A stretch of DNA of 64,000 nucleotides. Origin: Dyadobacter sp. SG02 (GTDB lineage Bacteria > Bacteroidota > Bacteroidia > Cytophagales > Spirosomataceae). Location: assembly GCF_900109045.1 (NCBI RefSeq), contig NZ_FNYL01000017.1, forward strand, positions 1 through 64,000, in the 5' to 3' direction. A model generated the notes under the pieces. It was not told the origin of the DNA. It searched no databases and was given only the letters and a program-made list of their open reading frames with translations. Position 1 is the stretch's first letter. Each line of letters starts with the position of its first letter. The position numbers were made by a program, and so were the translations under genes. Below are positions 1 through 8,274 of the stretch, in pieces.

Positions 1-259
1 AGGCTGCTTCCAGTTTACGGCTTGAATAGATGTTGCTCACATAACCATAAACGAGCACTTTAAGAAGCATCTGCGGGTGATAACTCGAAGACCCGATCGT
101 GTGATAGGCTGAATGAAGCGGCTCTAAACTGATGCTATTGATCACATCGTTGACCACCCGACAAGCATGGTCTTTGGAGATTAACTCATCTAAACTTGGA
201 GGAAGCAGCATTAATTGCTGCTGATTATAAGGCTTGAAGGTAGGTTGTCGTCGGGCCAT
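1..259 (-). CDS. IS1182 family transposase, N-terminal fragment
   Basis: The minus-strand frame starts at ATG 259 and runs off the window edge. The visible 86 residues begin MARRQPTFKPYNQQQ, then LMLLPPSLDELI, DHACRVV and YHPQMLLKVLVYGYVSNIYS. This is the DUF772/InsH-type N-terminal domain of IS1182 and related transposases. The catalytic DDE domain is not in view, so it is unknown whether the gene is intact. Confidence 0.75.
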   Translation of the reverse strand, partial: MARRQPTFKPYNQQQLMLLPPSLDELISKDHACRVVNDVINSISLEPLHSAYHTIGSSSYHPQMLLKVLVYGYVSNIYSSRKLEAA

Positions 260-326
260 CTTTCCTGGATTGCTAATACCTAAAGATAATCAATCACAGA
301 AAATCGGCAAAGCCCATATAACAAAA

Positions 327-351
327 GAAGGTGCCTTTTTGAGACACCCTC
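327..351. repeat. Probable IS terminal inverted repeat
   Basis: On the minus strand this is the outer edge of the IS and carries GTGTCTCAAAAAGGCACCTT. The matching copy should sit at the other end of the element, outside the window. The exact boundary is uncertain by a few bases because of the adjoining T-run at 352-360. Confidence 0.5.
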
Positions 352-360
352 ATTTTTTTG

Positions 361-1317
361 TTATCTCATAGGTAAATGGATCTCGGTCATCATGCATCGC
401 GCCGAGCCGCCCCCGTTACCTTCAATGACCGAAAGGTCGGTGTGAAGGAGCAGGGCGTAATCGTCGAGCCGGTCTTTCTGCCGGGGCGTCAGCGATTCAT
501 AGGCTTGCGTGGACATGACCAGGAACTTGTCGCCTTTTCCGTTTCGTACCATCAGCATATTGCCCGCGAAACGCCGCATTTGTTCTAATGATATTTCAAT
601 CACCTCCTTATGCGTTTCTTCGAGCACCGATCGGACCATTAAGCGCTCGTCGGGATCTTTGATGGCTTCCAGGCATACGACGGCGAAAATGTCGCCCACG
701 CACATGAGCACGTTGGTGTGGTAAATGGGTTTGTCGTGCTCGTCGGAAGCGGAGAATGTGATGATTTCATAACCTAATGCGTCCGCGAATGCGTCGAGCA
801 CCTCCTTGTGCGTGCGCGGGGACAGGCATGCGTAGGCGATCTTGTAGCGGCGGTCGAAAACCATACTGCCGGTACCTTCGAGGAATTTGCCCTGCGCTTC
901 GAAATGGGTCAGGTCGATCACTTCCTCTACTTTGAAATCGCCGGCCAGCGAGTCGATAATGTCGATACGGCGTTCCAGGCGGCGGTTTTCGGCCATCATC
1001 GGGTACAGTACCACTTTCCCGCTCTGGTGAAACGAGATCCAGTTGTTGGAAAAAACGGCGTCGGGGCGTTCTACCTCGTCGGTATCGTCGAAAATATGCA
1101 GTTCCAGACCGGCTTTTTGCAGCTGGTCGATCATCAGGTCGAATTCTTCGCGGGCCGTTTCCTGGGCTGTGCCTTTGGTTTGCTGCGCGAAAAACTCCTG
1201 CTGAAACTCGTTGCTTCCGGCGGTTTCCTCATTGAAACCGAACCGCACGGGCCTGATCATCATGATCCGGCATGTCGACTGCGGCTGGATTTGAGCGGAT
1301 GAAGTGATGACGCGCAT
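361..1317 (-). CDS. ctlX: Arginine deiminase-related protein, CtlX (citrulline utilisation hydrolase) family
   Basis: This is a 318-residue cytoplasmic enzyme of the guanidine-modifying (pentein) superfamily, which attacks guanidino or ureido groups such as those of arginine and citrulline. Near the N-terminus it has PDAVFSNNWISFH (85-97). It then has LEGTGS (146-151), a candidate catalytic His at 200 in YHTNVLMC, and the C-terminal GGGSARC whose Cys308 would be the nucleophile. The length fits the family. A second pentein gene, an arginine deiminase, lies upstream on the same strand with a gap of about 96 bases, so the pair may act together in arginine or citrulline breakdown. The substrate cannot be fixed from sequence; dimethylarginine hydrolase or an amidinotransferase are alternatives. 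The IS end lies just after the stop codon. Confidence 0.75.
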   Translation of the reverse strand: MRVITSSAQIQPQSTCRIMMIRPVRFGFNEETAGSNEFQQEFFAQQTKGTAQETAREEFDLMIDQLQKAGLELHIFDDTDEVERPDAVFSNNWISFHQSGKVVLYPMMAENRRLERRIDIIDSLAGDFKVEEVIDLTHFEAQGKFLEGTGSMVFDRRYKIAYACLSPRTHKEVLDAFADALGYEIITFSASDEHDKPIYHTNVLMCVGDIFAVVCLEAIKDPDERLMVRSVLEETHKEVIEISLEQMRRFAGNMLMVRNGKGDKFLVMSTQAYESLTPRQKDRLDDYALLLHTDLSVIEGNGGGSARCMMTEIHLPMR

Positions 1318-1413
1318 AGGAGTTTTGGGTAATGATTGGAAATGTATGGTCAGAAGAAAATGTCAGGTATTGCACTCTATGCAATTTACGATTCTGGCGG
1401 CTTGATTACAAGA

Positions 1414-2865
1414 CTAAACCCGCAACAAAGGCATGCTCATGCAATGCGAGCCGCCGCGTGCGCGGGAGAGCTCGGCGGAGGGCAATGTGATGAACGTATC
1501 GGTTAGGTCTTCGGGCGTTAATTCGTTGTGTTCGAATTTTTCGAGAAGCCTTTTGGCGGTTATTACCTTAAAACCTTCTTTTTTGAATGCTTCGAGCGTC
1601 TTGTCGTTCCGGTCGTAGCCGATTACAACGCCGTCGCGCAATGCAAGCAGGTTGCAGGAATCGGTCCATTGTTCGCGCTCGCCGTAGGGAAATTCATTTC
1701 CTCCCGAATACACGAAACGCACGCGGCCTGTTACGCCGAGATCGTCGCGGCTGATTTCGGTCAGCAGGTCTTCCAGGTTCTCGATTTCCCGCGGCTGTTG
1801 TTCATTGCCTTTCACAAACTGCAAAATCCTGAACTCCTTATTTACATCCACCGGCGCGAAGAAATGCAACACGTCTTTTTTCCTCGACTCGTCACCTACG
1901 CGGGCGAGCGAGCTCAGAAGCACCCAGGTATCCTTTTTAACCTGCGTAAAAATCGTGTCGATGTGCATGTAATCCCGTTTTTTAGGGATTTTGATAATGG
2001 TAATCTTTTCAACTACATTTTTATCAAACAAAATCTTCATCACCTGCTGCGCGGCATAAATGGAGGTGCGTTCGCTGCAACCGATCAGCAAATGCCCCGG
2101 CGCAACCATCATCACATCCCCGCCTTCGAGCGTGCAGCGCTGGTAGTCACTGGCTTTTTCATCGTCGGGCAACAGGAAATGCCGCTCGTTTTCAGGTATT
2201 TCGATGATATTTTGTTTTAAATGGGCAAACATCGGATGGTAAAAAAACACGAACTGCGCCAGGATAGATTCCCTCGTTCGCGCCGCTTTGGCAGGCTTAT
2301 TGAGCAGGATATGATCATTAATGACAATGCCGATGTCGCGAGTAAAAATCAGGTTCGGCAGCGGCGCGAAAAGCATTCTTTTATCCGAACAATATCCTGA
2401 AATGAAAATGCGCGCCAGTTCGTGGGCGTCGAAACGGTGTAGCTCTTCCTGGATCTGGTACGAGCAGCGTTCGATACCGCAAATGGCGGCGGTGAGCTTA
2501 ATGCGCGTACTTTCGTCTTCTAATATGTCTCCTAACAGCCTTTGAATATCCACCACACGATCGGAGGCGAAGTATTTGTCGGTACCAGGAATGAAGAAGG
2601 AGCGCGTCGGGTCGTCGTTGATAGCACTCAGCTTGCCTTTGATCTTTTCGGGGTCGAGGAAGTAGAGGAGCAGTTTTACATAGTAATCGTACTCTTTTCT
2701 GCGCATGGTATCGAGGTGCACGATGTCCTCGAAAAGCCAGTCTTGCGCCTTGCTGGGTACTACTTTGCCCAGGCCGCGATCGGGGCTGTGGATCAGCAGC
2801 CTTTGGAGAGTACCGGTTTCGGAGGATACGCCGACGGGAAACCCGGATGTCGGATCATTAGTCAT
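1414..2865 (-). CDS. Arginine deiminase family protein
   Basis: The 483-residue product is a pentein-fold enzyme expected to hydrolyse arginine to citrulline and ammonia. Visible landmarks are NLIFTRDIGIVI (residues about 172-183), LEGGDVMMVAPGHLL, the HIDTIFT segment with its catalytic-type His, and the C-terminal RGGSHCMSMPL with candidate nucleophile Cys475. It is longer than classical ArcA (about 410 residues), and no carbamate kinase or ornithine transcarbamylase gene is nearby. This is therefore not a standard ADI fermentation operon. It is transcribed towards the ctlX-like gene, and the 95-base gap shows no clear terminator. The exact substrate is inferred from the family. Confidence 0.8.
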   Translation of the reverse strand: MTNDPTSGFPVGVSSETGTLQRLLIHSPDRGLGKVVPSKAQDWLFEDIVHLDTMRRKEYDYYVKLLLYFLDPEKIKGKLSAINDDPTRSFFIPGTDKYFASDRVVDIQRLLGDILEDESTRIKLTAAICGIERCSYQIQEELHRFDAHELARIFISGYCSDKRMLFAPLPNLIFTRDIGIVINDHILLNKPAKAARTRESILAQFVFFYHPMFAHLKQNIIEIPENERHFLLPDDEKASDYQRCTLEGGDVMMVAPGHLLIGCSERTSIYAAQQVMKILFDKNVVEKITIIKIPKKRDYMHIDTIFTQVKKDTWVLLSSLARVGDESRKKDVLHFFAPVDVNKEFRILQFVKGNEQQPREIENLEDLLTEISRDDLGVTGRVRFVYSGGNEFPYGEREQWTDSCNLLALRDGVVIGYDRNDKTLEAFKKEGFKVITAKRLLEKFEHNELTPEDLTDTFITLPSAELSRARGGSHCMSMPLLRV

Positions 2866-3074
2866 AAATGAAGTGTTTGGAACGCTGGGGGCACAAAGTA
2901 AATGTTTCTTCGGGAATTAAAAACCGGGCTTTCTTCAACCCGTTTATTCTCTGACCGTTTAAGGCATAAATATCTCCGCTGCGGGAACATCCTGCCACTT
3001 AAATAGGTTGTACAAAATGAGTGGCCCGCCATTTAAGACATTGACGCTCATTTTCATTTACGGCTAATGCGTAT

Positions 3075-3082
3075 TACTTTTG
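3075..3082 (+). promoter_or_regulatory. Bacteroidota -7 promoter box for sufC
   Basis: TACTTTTG matches the Bacteroidota -7 consensus TAnnTTTG. A TTTTC stretch about 20 bases upstream could serve as a weak -33 element. Transcription would begin near 3089. This makes an in-frame TTG start at 3080 impossible and supports the ATG at 3125. Confidence 0.45.
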
Positions 3083-3124
3083 CGGGAAATTACCACGAAC
3101 TATCTTTTAAGTATAAATACAGTT

Positions 3125-3883
3125 ATGCTCTCTATTAATGACTTGCGTGCCTCCATTGAAGGTAAGGAAATATTAAAAGGCATCAATCTGGAAGTCAAGC
3201 CGGGTGAAGTGCATGCAATTATGGGGCCCAACGGTTCCGGCAAAAGTACTTTGGCTTCGGTATTGGCAGGAAGGGAAGAGTACGAGGTTACTGGCGGAAA
3301 TGTAGTTTTCGAAGGAAAGGAAATTCTGGAACTGGCTCCCGAAGAAAGAGCTGCGGAAGGTATTTTCCTGGCATTCCAATATCCGGTAGAAATTCCGGGC
3401 GTTACGACCATCAACTTCTTGAAAACGGCTGTTAACGAAATCCGTAAATATAAAGGTGAAGCTCCCCTGGATGCCGCACAGTTCCTGAAAATGGTGCGCG
3501 AGAAAGCCAAGTTGGTGAGTATGAACGACTCCCTGCTGAAACGTGCATTGAACGAAGGCTTCTCCGGCGGTGAGAAAAAACGTAATGAGATCTTTCAAAT
3601 GGCGGTACTCGAACCGAAACTGGCAATCCTTGATGAAACGGATTCAGGTTTGGATATCGACGCATTGCGCATTGTAGCCGAGGGTGTTAACTCTTTGCGT
3701 TCACCAGAGCGTGCGACCATTGTGGTGACGCACTATCAGCGTCTTCTGGATTACATCGTGCCTGATTACGTACACGTATTGTACAAAGGTCGCATCGTGA
3801 AATCCGGACCGAAGGAGCTTGCCCTTGAACTGGAAGAAAAAGGTTACGATTGGATCAAAGCGGAAGTTGAAGCGGTAGGTTAA
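3125..3883 (+). CDS. sufC: Fe-S cluster assembly ATPase SufC
   Basis: SufC is the soluble ABC-type ATPase of the SufBCD scaffold, driving Fe-S cluster assembly in the cytoplasm. The 252-residue protein has the Walker A motif GPNGSGKST, the SufC-typical [12 protein letters not shown] segment, the signature [10 protein letters not shown] and the Walker B region [15 protein letters not shown] chose ATG 3125 because a promoter-like box sits over the earlier TTG at 3080 and because MLSINDLRA matches the usual SufC N-terminus. sufD follows after 59 bases. Its partner sufB, normally adjacent and upstream, is not found in the 260 bases before it or elsewhere in the window. Confidence 0.95.
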   Translation: MLSINDLRASIEGKEILKGINLEVKPGEVHAIMGPNGSGKSTLASVLAGREEYEVTGGNVVFEGKEILELAPEERAAEGIFLAFQYPVEIPGVTTINFLKTAVNEIRKYKGEAPLDAAQFLKMVREKAKLVSMNDSLLKRALNEGFSGGEKKRNEIFQMAVLEPKLAILDETDSGLDIDALRIVAEGVNSLRSPERATIVVTHYQRLLDYIVPDYVHVLYKGRIVKSGPKELALELEEKGYDWIKAEVEAVG

Positions 3884-3942
3884 GTAAAAGACGCATTGTC
3901 AACCCGAAACTTAACCCCATACAGCACCATACCCCATTATCG

Positions 3943-5262
3943 ATGAGTACCGAGACCATAGATTTAAAAACCAGACTGATCACTGATTTTCATGCCCGCG
4001 AGGCCGTGATGAACGGTGAGGCGTCTTCTGAATTCCACCAGAAAAAGCGCGCAGGGCTGGCTCGTTTTGAGCAATTAGGCTTCCCTACGATCAAGCACGA
4101 GGAGTGGAAATATAGCAATGTAAGGGACCTTATCAGTGTTTCTTACGATTTCAACGCGGAAAGCTCCATCGGCCTTGCCGAGCTGGAAGACCTGAAAGTG
4201 CCGACCCAGGAGGCTAACATCCTCTATTTTGTAAATGGCCGCTACAATGAGAAACTGTCGACGATCATTTCTCCAACCGGTCAGATCACGATCAGCTCAC
4301 TGGCTGACGCTTACAAAAACGATCCTGCGAAAGTGGCATCGTATTTCAACGAGCTTACCAAAGACGCCGACGATGCATTTACAGCATTGAACACTGCATT
4401 CACACAGGATGGCGTATTTATCCATATTCCTGATAATCAGTCGGTAGAGCACCCGATCATCCTGCGTTTCGTGAGCGATGCGCGTGAGAAGAACGTGGGA
4501 AGCCAGCCGCGGAATATCATTTCAGTAGGTAAAAACTCGCATGTGAAACTGGCGGAGGCGTTCCGGACGCTGGGCGACCAGCGCTCGTTTACCAATGCGG
4601 TAACCGAGATCCAGGTAGCCGAAGAAGCCAACGTACAATATTATAAAGTACAGAACGAGAGCGAGAATGCATACCACATCGGCACCACGCAGGTGCGCAT
4701 GCTCGACCGCTCGCATTTCTACGCGGGTACCGTTACGCTGAATGGCAAATTCACGCGCAACAACCTGAATATTGTCCTGGACGGCGAACATTGCGATGCG
4801 CATATGTACGGCCTGTACTTTCCGGATGGCTCGCAGCATGTTGATAACCATACCGTTGCCGACCACCAGAAGCCCAATTCGGAAAGTAACGAGCTTTATA
4901 AAGGTATTTTAAGGGATAAATCGAAAGGTGTTTTCAATGGAAAGATCTTCGTTCGCCCTGATGCGCAGAAAACCAATGCATTCCAGTCTTGTAAAAACAT
5001 CGTTCTGTCTCCGGACGCGACGATGAACACCAAGCCGCAGCTGGAAATCTTTGCCGACGATGTAAAGTGTTCACACGGTACGACAACCGGCCAGATCGAC
5101 GAGGAAGCGTTGTTCTATATGCGCTCGCGTGGAATTTCGCAGCCGGAAGCGATGTCGCTGCTGATGTTCGCATTCTGTGCCGACGTAGTTTCGCAAATCA
5201 AGATCGATTCGGTTCGGGAATACCTCGAAAACGTGATCACGCAGAAGCTGGCTTCAAAATAG
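3943..5262 (+). CDS. sufD: Fe-S cluster assembly protein SufD
   Basis: SufD pairs with SufB and SufC in the scaffold complex and is linked to iron acquisition for the nascent cluster. The 439-residue length is typical. The N-terminal region has the HEEWKYSN motif. The C-terminal half has the SufB/SufD beta-helix core with GLYFPDGSQHVDNHT, GVFNGKIFVRPDAQKTNA, and SHGTTTGQIDEEALFYMRSRG. SufD rather than SufB is called from the length and the N-terminal layout. The gene is co-directional with sufC. A terminator-like hairpin follows at 5304, so sufCD may be transcribed in part separately from sufS. Confidence 0.93.
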   Translation: MSTETIDLKTRLITDFHAREAVMNGEASSEFHQKKRAGLARFEQLGFPTIKHEEWKYSNVRDLISVSYDFNAESSIGLAELEDLKVPTQEANILYFVNGRYNEKLSTIISPTGQITISSLADAYKNDPAKVASYFNELTKDADDAFTALNTAFTQDGVFIHIPDNQSVEHPIILRFVSDAREKNVGSQPRNIISVGKNSHVKLAEAFRTLGDQRSFTNAVTEIQVAEEANVQYYKVQNESENAYHIGTTQVRMLDRSHFYAGTVTLNGKFTRNNLNIVLDGEHCDAHMYGLYFPDGSQHVDNHTVADHQKPNSESNELYKGILRDKSKGVFNGKIFVRPDAQKTNAFQSCKNIVLSPDATMNTKPQLEIFADDVKCSHGTTTGQIDEEALFYMRSRGISQPEAMSLLMFAFCADVVSQIKIDSVREYLENVITQKLASK

Positions 5263-5303
5263 CTTTGAACGGATTTAATTATCCGAATTAATACATTTCC
5301 TGG

Positions 5304-5337
5304 TACCCAACCGCCATTTTTGGGGTTGGGTATTTTT
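5304..5337 (+). terminator. Rho-independent terminator or attenuator between sufD and sufS
   Basis: TACCCAACC (5304-5312) pairs with GGTTGGGTA (5324-5332), an 11-base loop lies between them, and TTTTTCTT follows. The nine-base-pair stem plus T-tract is a classic intrinsic terminator shape. It sits within the suf locus only about 20 bases before the sufS start, so it may attenuate read-through. Confidence 0.7.
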
Positions 5338-5355
5338 CTTAAATGACGAATCACA

Positions 5356-6582
5356 ATGAGCCAAAATCTCAATATCGCATCCATCCGCAACGACTTCCCG
5401 ATTTTGAACGAAGTCGTCAATGGCAAACAACTCGTCTATTTCGATAACGCCGCAACGACTCAAAAGCCGAGGCTGGTACTGGACGCACTGGCGGGTTACT
5501 ATGAGCATTACAATGCCAATATCCACCGCGGCATTCACCACCTAGCCGAAAAAGCTACTTCCGCATTCGAGCAGTCGCGGAAGCGTTTGCAGGCGTTTTT
5601 GAATGCGGCGCATTCTGAGGAAATCATTTTTACTTACGGAACGACGGACGGTATCAACCTGGTAGCGTCTTCGTACGGCAGGAAGTTTTTGAAAGAGGGC
5701 GATGAAGTGATTATTTCAACCATGGAGCACCATTCGAACATTGTGCCCTGGCAAATGCTCTGTGAAGAAAAAGGCTGCATTCTGAAAGTGATCCCGATCA
5801 ACGACGAAGGCGAGTTGCTGATGGACGAATATGAGAAGCTGCTCTCCGAGAAGACCAAATTCGTCTCTGTAGTGCACGTTTCCAATGCTTTGGGTACCAT
5901 TAACCCGATCAAGGAAATCATCGCCAAAGCCCACGCAGTAGGCGCGAAAGTGCTGATCGATGGCGCCCAGGCCAGTTCACACATTGAAATTGATGTGCAG
6001 GACCTGGATTGCGACTTTTATTCGCTTTCACTCCACAAAATATATGGCCCTACCGGCATGGGTATCCTGTACGGAAAAAGGGATTTGCTGAATGCAATGC
6101 CTCCTTACCGGGGTGGCGGCGAGATGATCAAAGAGGTTACCTTCGCCAAAACGACCTATAACGAGCTGCCCTACAAGTTCGAAGCGGGTACGCCTAATAT
6201 TGCAGATGTAGTTGCCGCCAAATTCGCATTGGATTATGTAGATGCATTGGGTAAACCGAATATCGCAGCCTATGAGAACGAGCTGCTGGCTTATGCGACC
6301 GAAGCAGTGAAAGAAATTGAAGGATTGCGGATAATCGGTCAGGCGAAAGAGAAAGTGAGCGTATTATCCTTCGTGATCGACGGCATTCACCACCAGGATA
6401 TCGGCGTTTTGCTCGATCAGCAAGGTATTGCCGTTCGCACGGGCCACCATTGCACGCAGCCTTTGATGAACCGCTTCAACATCACCGGAACCTCACGCGC
6501 TTCGTTTGCTGTTTACAACACAACCGAGGAGATCGACAAGCTTGTTCAGGGGCTCCATAAGGTGAAGCGGATGTTGGGATAA
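5356..6582 (+). CDS. sufS: Cysteine desulfurase SufS
   Basis: This PLP-dependent class V aminotransferase-fold enzyme removes sulfur from cysteine and hands it to SufE and the SufBCD scaffold. The 408 residues include the pyridoxal-binding Lys228 in SLHKIYGPTG, the HHSNIVPW segment, and the persulfide-forming Cys366 in the short RTGHHCTQP loop typical of the SufS (group II) subfamily rather than IscS/NifS. The gene follows sufD, with a hairpin between them, and precedes two DUF5618 genes and sufE. The length is normal for the family. Confidence 0.95.
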   Translation: MSQNLNIASIRNDFPILNEVVNGKQLVYFDNAATTQKPRLVLDALAGYYEHYNANIHRGIHHLAEKATSAFEQSRKRLQAFLNAAHSEEIIFTYGTTDGINLVASSYGRKFLKEGDEVIISTMEHHSNIVPWQMLCEEKGCILKVIPINDEGELLMDEYEKLLSEKTKFVSVVHVSNALGTINPIKEIIAKAHAVGAKVLIDGAQASSHIEIDVQDLDCDFYSLSLHKIYGPTGMGILYGKRDLLNAMPPYRGGGEMIKEVTFAKTTYNELPYKFEAGTPNIADVVAAKFALDYVDALGKPNIAAYENELLAYATEAVKEIEGLRIIGQAKEKVSVLSFVIDGIHHQDIGVLLDQQGIAVRTGHHCTQPLMNRFNITGTSRASFAVYNTTEEIDKLVQGLHKVKRMLG

Positions 6583-6627
6583 TTTTTTAAATTACTGGCA
6601 TTGTTTCATTTTAACTATACACGCATG

Positions 6628-7008
6628 ATGAACAAGACAGTAGAAGAAGCCAAACGGTACGTAAACAATGCAAAGGATCTCTTGCGGGAAAAAGCGGGGA
6701 AAGAAAACGGAGTTTATCAGGAAAGAAAGTATGTCAGACTAGCCGGACATTCAGCTTATTTAGGTGTTTTGTTAGCTTTGGATAGACTGTTGGGAGTGAG
6801 GAGCGGAAGGCGTAAAAGTGTAGAATGGTATCAGGAGCAGCTCCGTAAGACTGACAGGAAATTACTTGACTCCTTCAATTCGGCATATGATACCTTGCAT
6901 CTCGCAATGGGTTACGACGGTAACATATCAGCGGGGGTTTCCGCTGACGGAATAACAACGGCTGAAAGTATTATCAACTGGGTTGAGACGCGCACGGCGG
7001 AGGCTTGA
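6628..7008 (+). CDS. DUF5618 family protein, first tandem copy
   Basis: The 126-residue helical protein has YVNNAKDLL near the start, the block YVRLAGHSAYLGVLLALD in the middle and SAYDTLHLAMGYDGN towards the end. It matches the DUF5618 family as I recognise it; the function is unknown. It aligns without gaps to the next gene, and I chose ATG 6628 because that gives both copies the same length. An 18-base leader up to the start codon (6613-6630) recurs before the second copy (7072-7089) with two differences. The position between sufS and sufE suggests a link with Fe-S assembly, but that is inference. No signal peptide or metal-binding cluster is visible. Confidence 0.75.
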   Translation: MNKTVEEAKRYVNNAKDLLREKAGKENGVYQERKYVRLAGHSAYLGVLLALDRLLGVRSGRRKSVEWYQEQLRKTDRKLLDSFNSAYDTLHLAMGYDGNISAGVSADGITTAESIINWVETRTAEA

Positions 7009-7086
7009 TTTAATGCATTGCTATTCAATGTTTGATACTGAACTTGCAATAACATAATAATTCACGTTTTCAACTATTCACGCATT

Positions 7087-7467
7087 ATGAAAGACAATTT
7101 AAAAGAAGCAAGAAGATATCTCAACAATGCCAAAGAAATGTTAAGCCAGAAGGCTAAGAAGGAAGGCAAGTTTTATCAGGATAAGAAATATATCAGGTTG
7201 GCCGGACATGCAGCTTATTCAGGTGTTTTGATAGCGTTGGATAATGTTCTGGGAAATAAGGACAGCGGCAGGAAAAGCGTCGATTGGTATAAATCCGAAC
7301 TAGCTAAACTGGATAAAAAAGCACTGACTGCATTCAATGGTGCTTATGAAACTTTGCACCTGGCCATGAGCTACGACGGAAACATCGTTGCAAATGTTTC
7401 AAAATCTGGAATTGAACTGGCTGATTCCATTATCACCTGGGCAGAAACCCGCACGGCGGCAGCTTAA
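7087..7467 (+). CDS. DUF5618 family protein, second tandem copy
   Basis: This 126-residue paralogue of the preceding gene is well over half identical by eye, with no gaps. It keeps YLNNAKEML, YIRLAGHAAYSGVLIALD, GRKSVDWY, and AYETLHLAMSYDGN. Both proteins end in ETRTA.A. The gene sits 13 bases before sufE on the same strand, so it is probably co-transcribed with it. The compact helical pattern could suggest a HEPN-like four-helix bundle, but no catalytic motif is seen and no function is assigned. Tandem duplication with diverged surface residues suggests both copies are under selection. Confidence 0.75.
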   Translation: MKDNLKEARRYLNNAKEMLSQKAKKEGKFYQDKKYIRLAGHAAYSGVLIALDNVLGNKDSGRKSVDWYKSELAKLDKKALTAFNGAYETLHLAMSYDGNIVANVSKSGIELADSIITWAETRTAAA

Positions 7468-7480
7468 ATAGATTATTACA

Positions 7481-7909
7481 ATGACCATAAACGAAACACA
7501 GGACGAACTAATTTCGGATTTTGAATTGTTTGATGACTGGGAGAGCAAGTACGAGTTCATCATCGATCTCGGAAAGCAGTTCCCGCCATTGGAAGAACAG
7601 TACAAAACCGAGGATAATATTATCAAAGGATGCCAGTCGAGGGTGTGGCTGAATGCTTACATGGATGGCGGGCTTTTGAAATTTGAGGCGGATAGCGATG
7701 CGATTATCGTGCGCGGGCTCGTGAGTATGCTGGTGAAGGTACTGTCGGGGCATACACCCGAGGAGATCGCCAAATCCGAAGTGTATTTTATGGAAAAAGT
7801 CGGTTTGCACCAGCATTTGGCACAAACCCGTTCCAACGGACTCGCGGCGATGCTGAAACAGATGAAAGCGTATGGCTTTGCATATCAGGCCAAATCAGTG
7901 AATGCATAA
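7481..7909 (+). CDS. sufE: Cysteine desulfuration protein SufE
   Basis: SufE accepts persulfide sulfur from SufS and passes it to the scaffold. The 142-residue protein carries the SufE core: FELFDDWESKYEFIIDLG, LPP-like FPPLEEQYKTEDN, then KGCQSRVWL with the acceptor Cys51. The C-terminal SRSNGLAAML-like segment (TRSNGLAAML) is also typical. It is co-directional with its neighbours, 13 bases after the second DUF5618 gene and about 20 bases before sufT. The start is ATG 7481. Confidence 0.93.
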   Translation: MTINETQDELISDFELFDDWESKYEFIIDLGKQFPPLEEQYKTEDNIIKGCQSRVWLNAYMDGGLLKFEADSDAIIVRGLVSMLVKVLSGHTPEEIAKSEVYFMEKVGLHQHLAQTRSNGLAAMLKQMKAYGFAYQAKSVNA

Positions 7910-7929
7910 CAATTTATATAGACCTTGCG

Positions 7930-8241
7930 ATGTCAGAGGAAGATTTGAAAGAAGAAGTTATCCGGGCCATTAAAACGGTTTACGACCCCGAAATTCCGGT
8001 GGACGTGTATGAGCTTGGATTGATATATGATCTGAAAGTGTTTCCGATCAATAATGTATTCGTGTCGATGACGCTGACGTCGCCTTCGTGCCCTTCGGCG
8101 GGAACGCTGCCCGGCGAAGTAGAGCAGAAGATCAGGGAAGTGGAAGGAGTGAACGACGTAAGCGTGGAGCTGACGTTCGATCCGCCGTACTCAACCGAAA
8201 TGATGTCCGAGGAAGCCAAGCTCGAACTCGGGTTCATGTAA
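7930..8241 (+). CDS. sufT: SUF system assembly protein SufT (DUF59/MIP18 family)
   Basis: A 103-residue DUF59 protein involved in Fe-S cluster maturation or targeting. It shows the family hallmarks TVYDPEIPVDVYELGLIYD and TSPSCPSAGTLPGEV, whose Cys is the conserved residue, and an acidic C-terminus. The family also includes PaaD-like and Mrp N-terminal domains; location between sufE and brxB makes the SUF role the best call. ATG 7930 follows the sufE stop by about 20 bases. Confidence 0.88.
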   Translation: MSEEDLKEEVIRAIKTVYDPEIPVDVYELGLIYDLKVFPINNVFVSMTLTSPSCPSAGTLPGEVEQKIREVEGVNDVSVELTFDPPYSTEMMSEEAKLELGFM

Positions 8242-8274
8242 AATAGTAACAACAACTTTTAAACATTAACATAT

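Larger units (their letters stand above)
1..351 (-). mobile_element. IS1182-like insertion sequence, partial (cut by window edge)
   Basis: The block holds the 5' part of a transposase gene read leftwards plus about 90 bases of non-coding end. The outer end at about 327-351, read on the minus strand, begins GAGGGTGTCTCAAAAAGG, which resembles IS1182-family termini as I remember them. The other end lies outside the window, so target duplication and intactness cannot be judged. The element stops about 10 bases after the stop codon of the neighbouring ctlX-like gene and does not damage it. The family call is by recognition, not by search. Confidence 0.7.
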
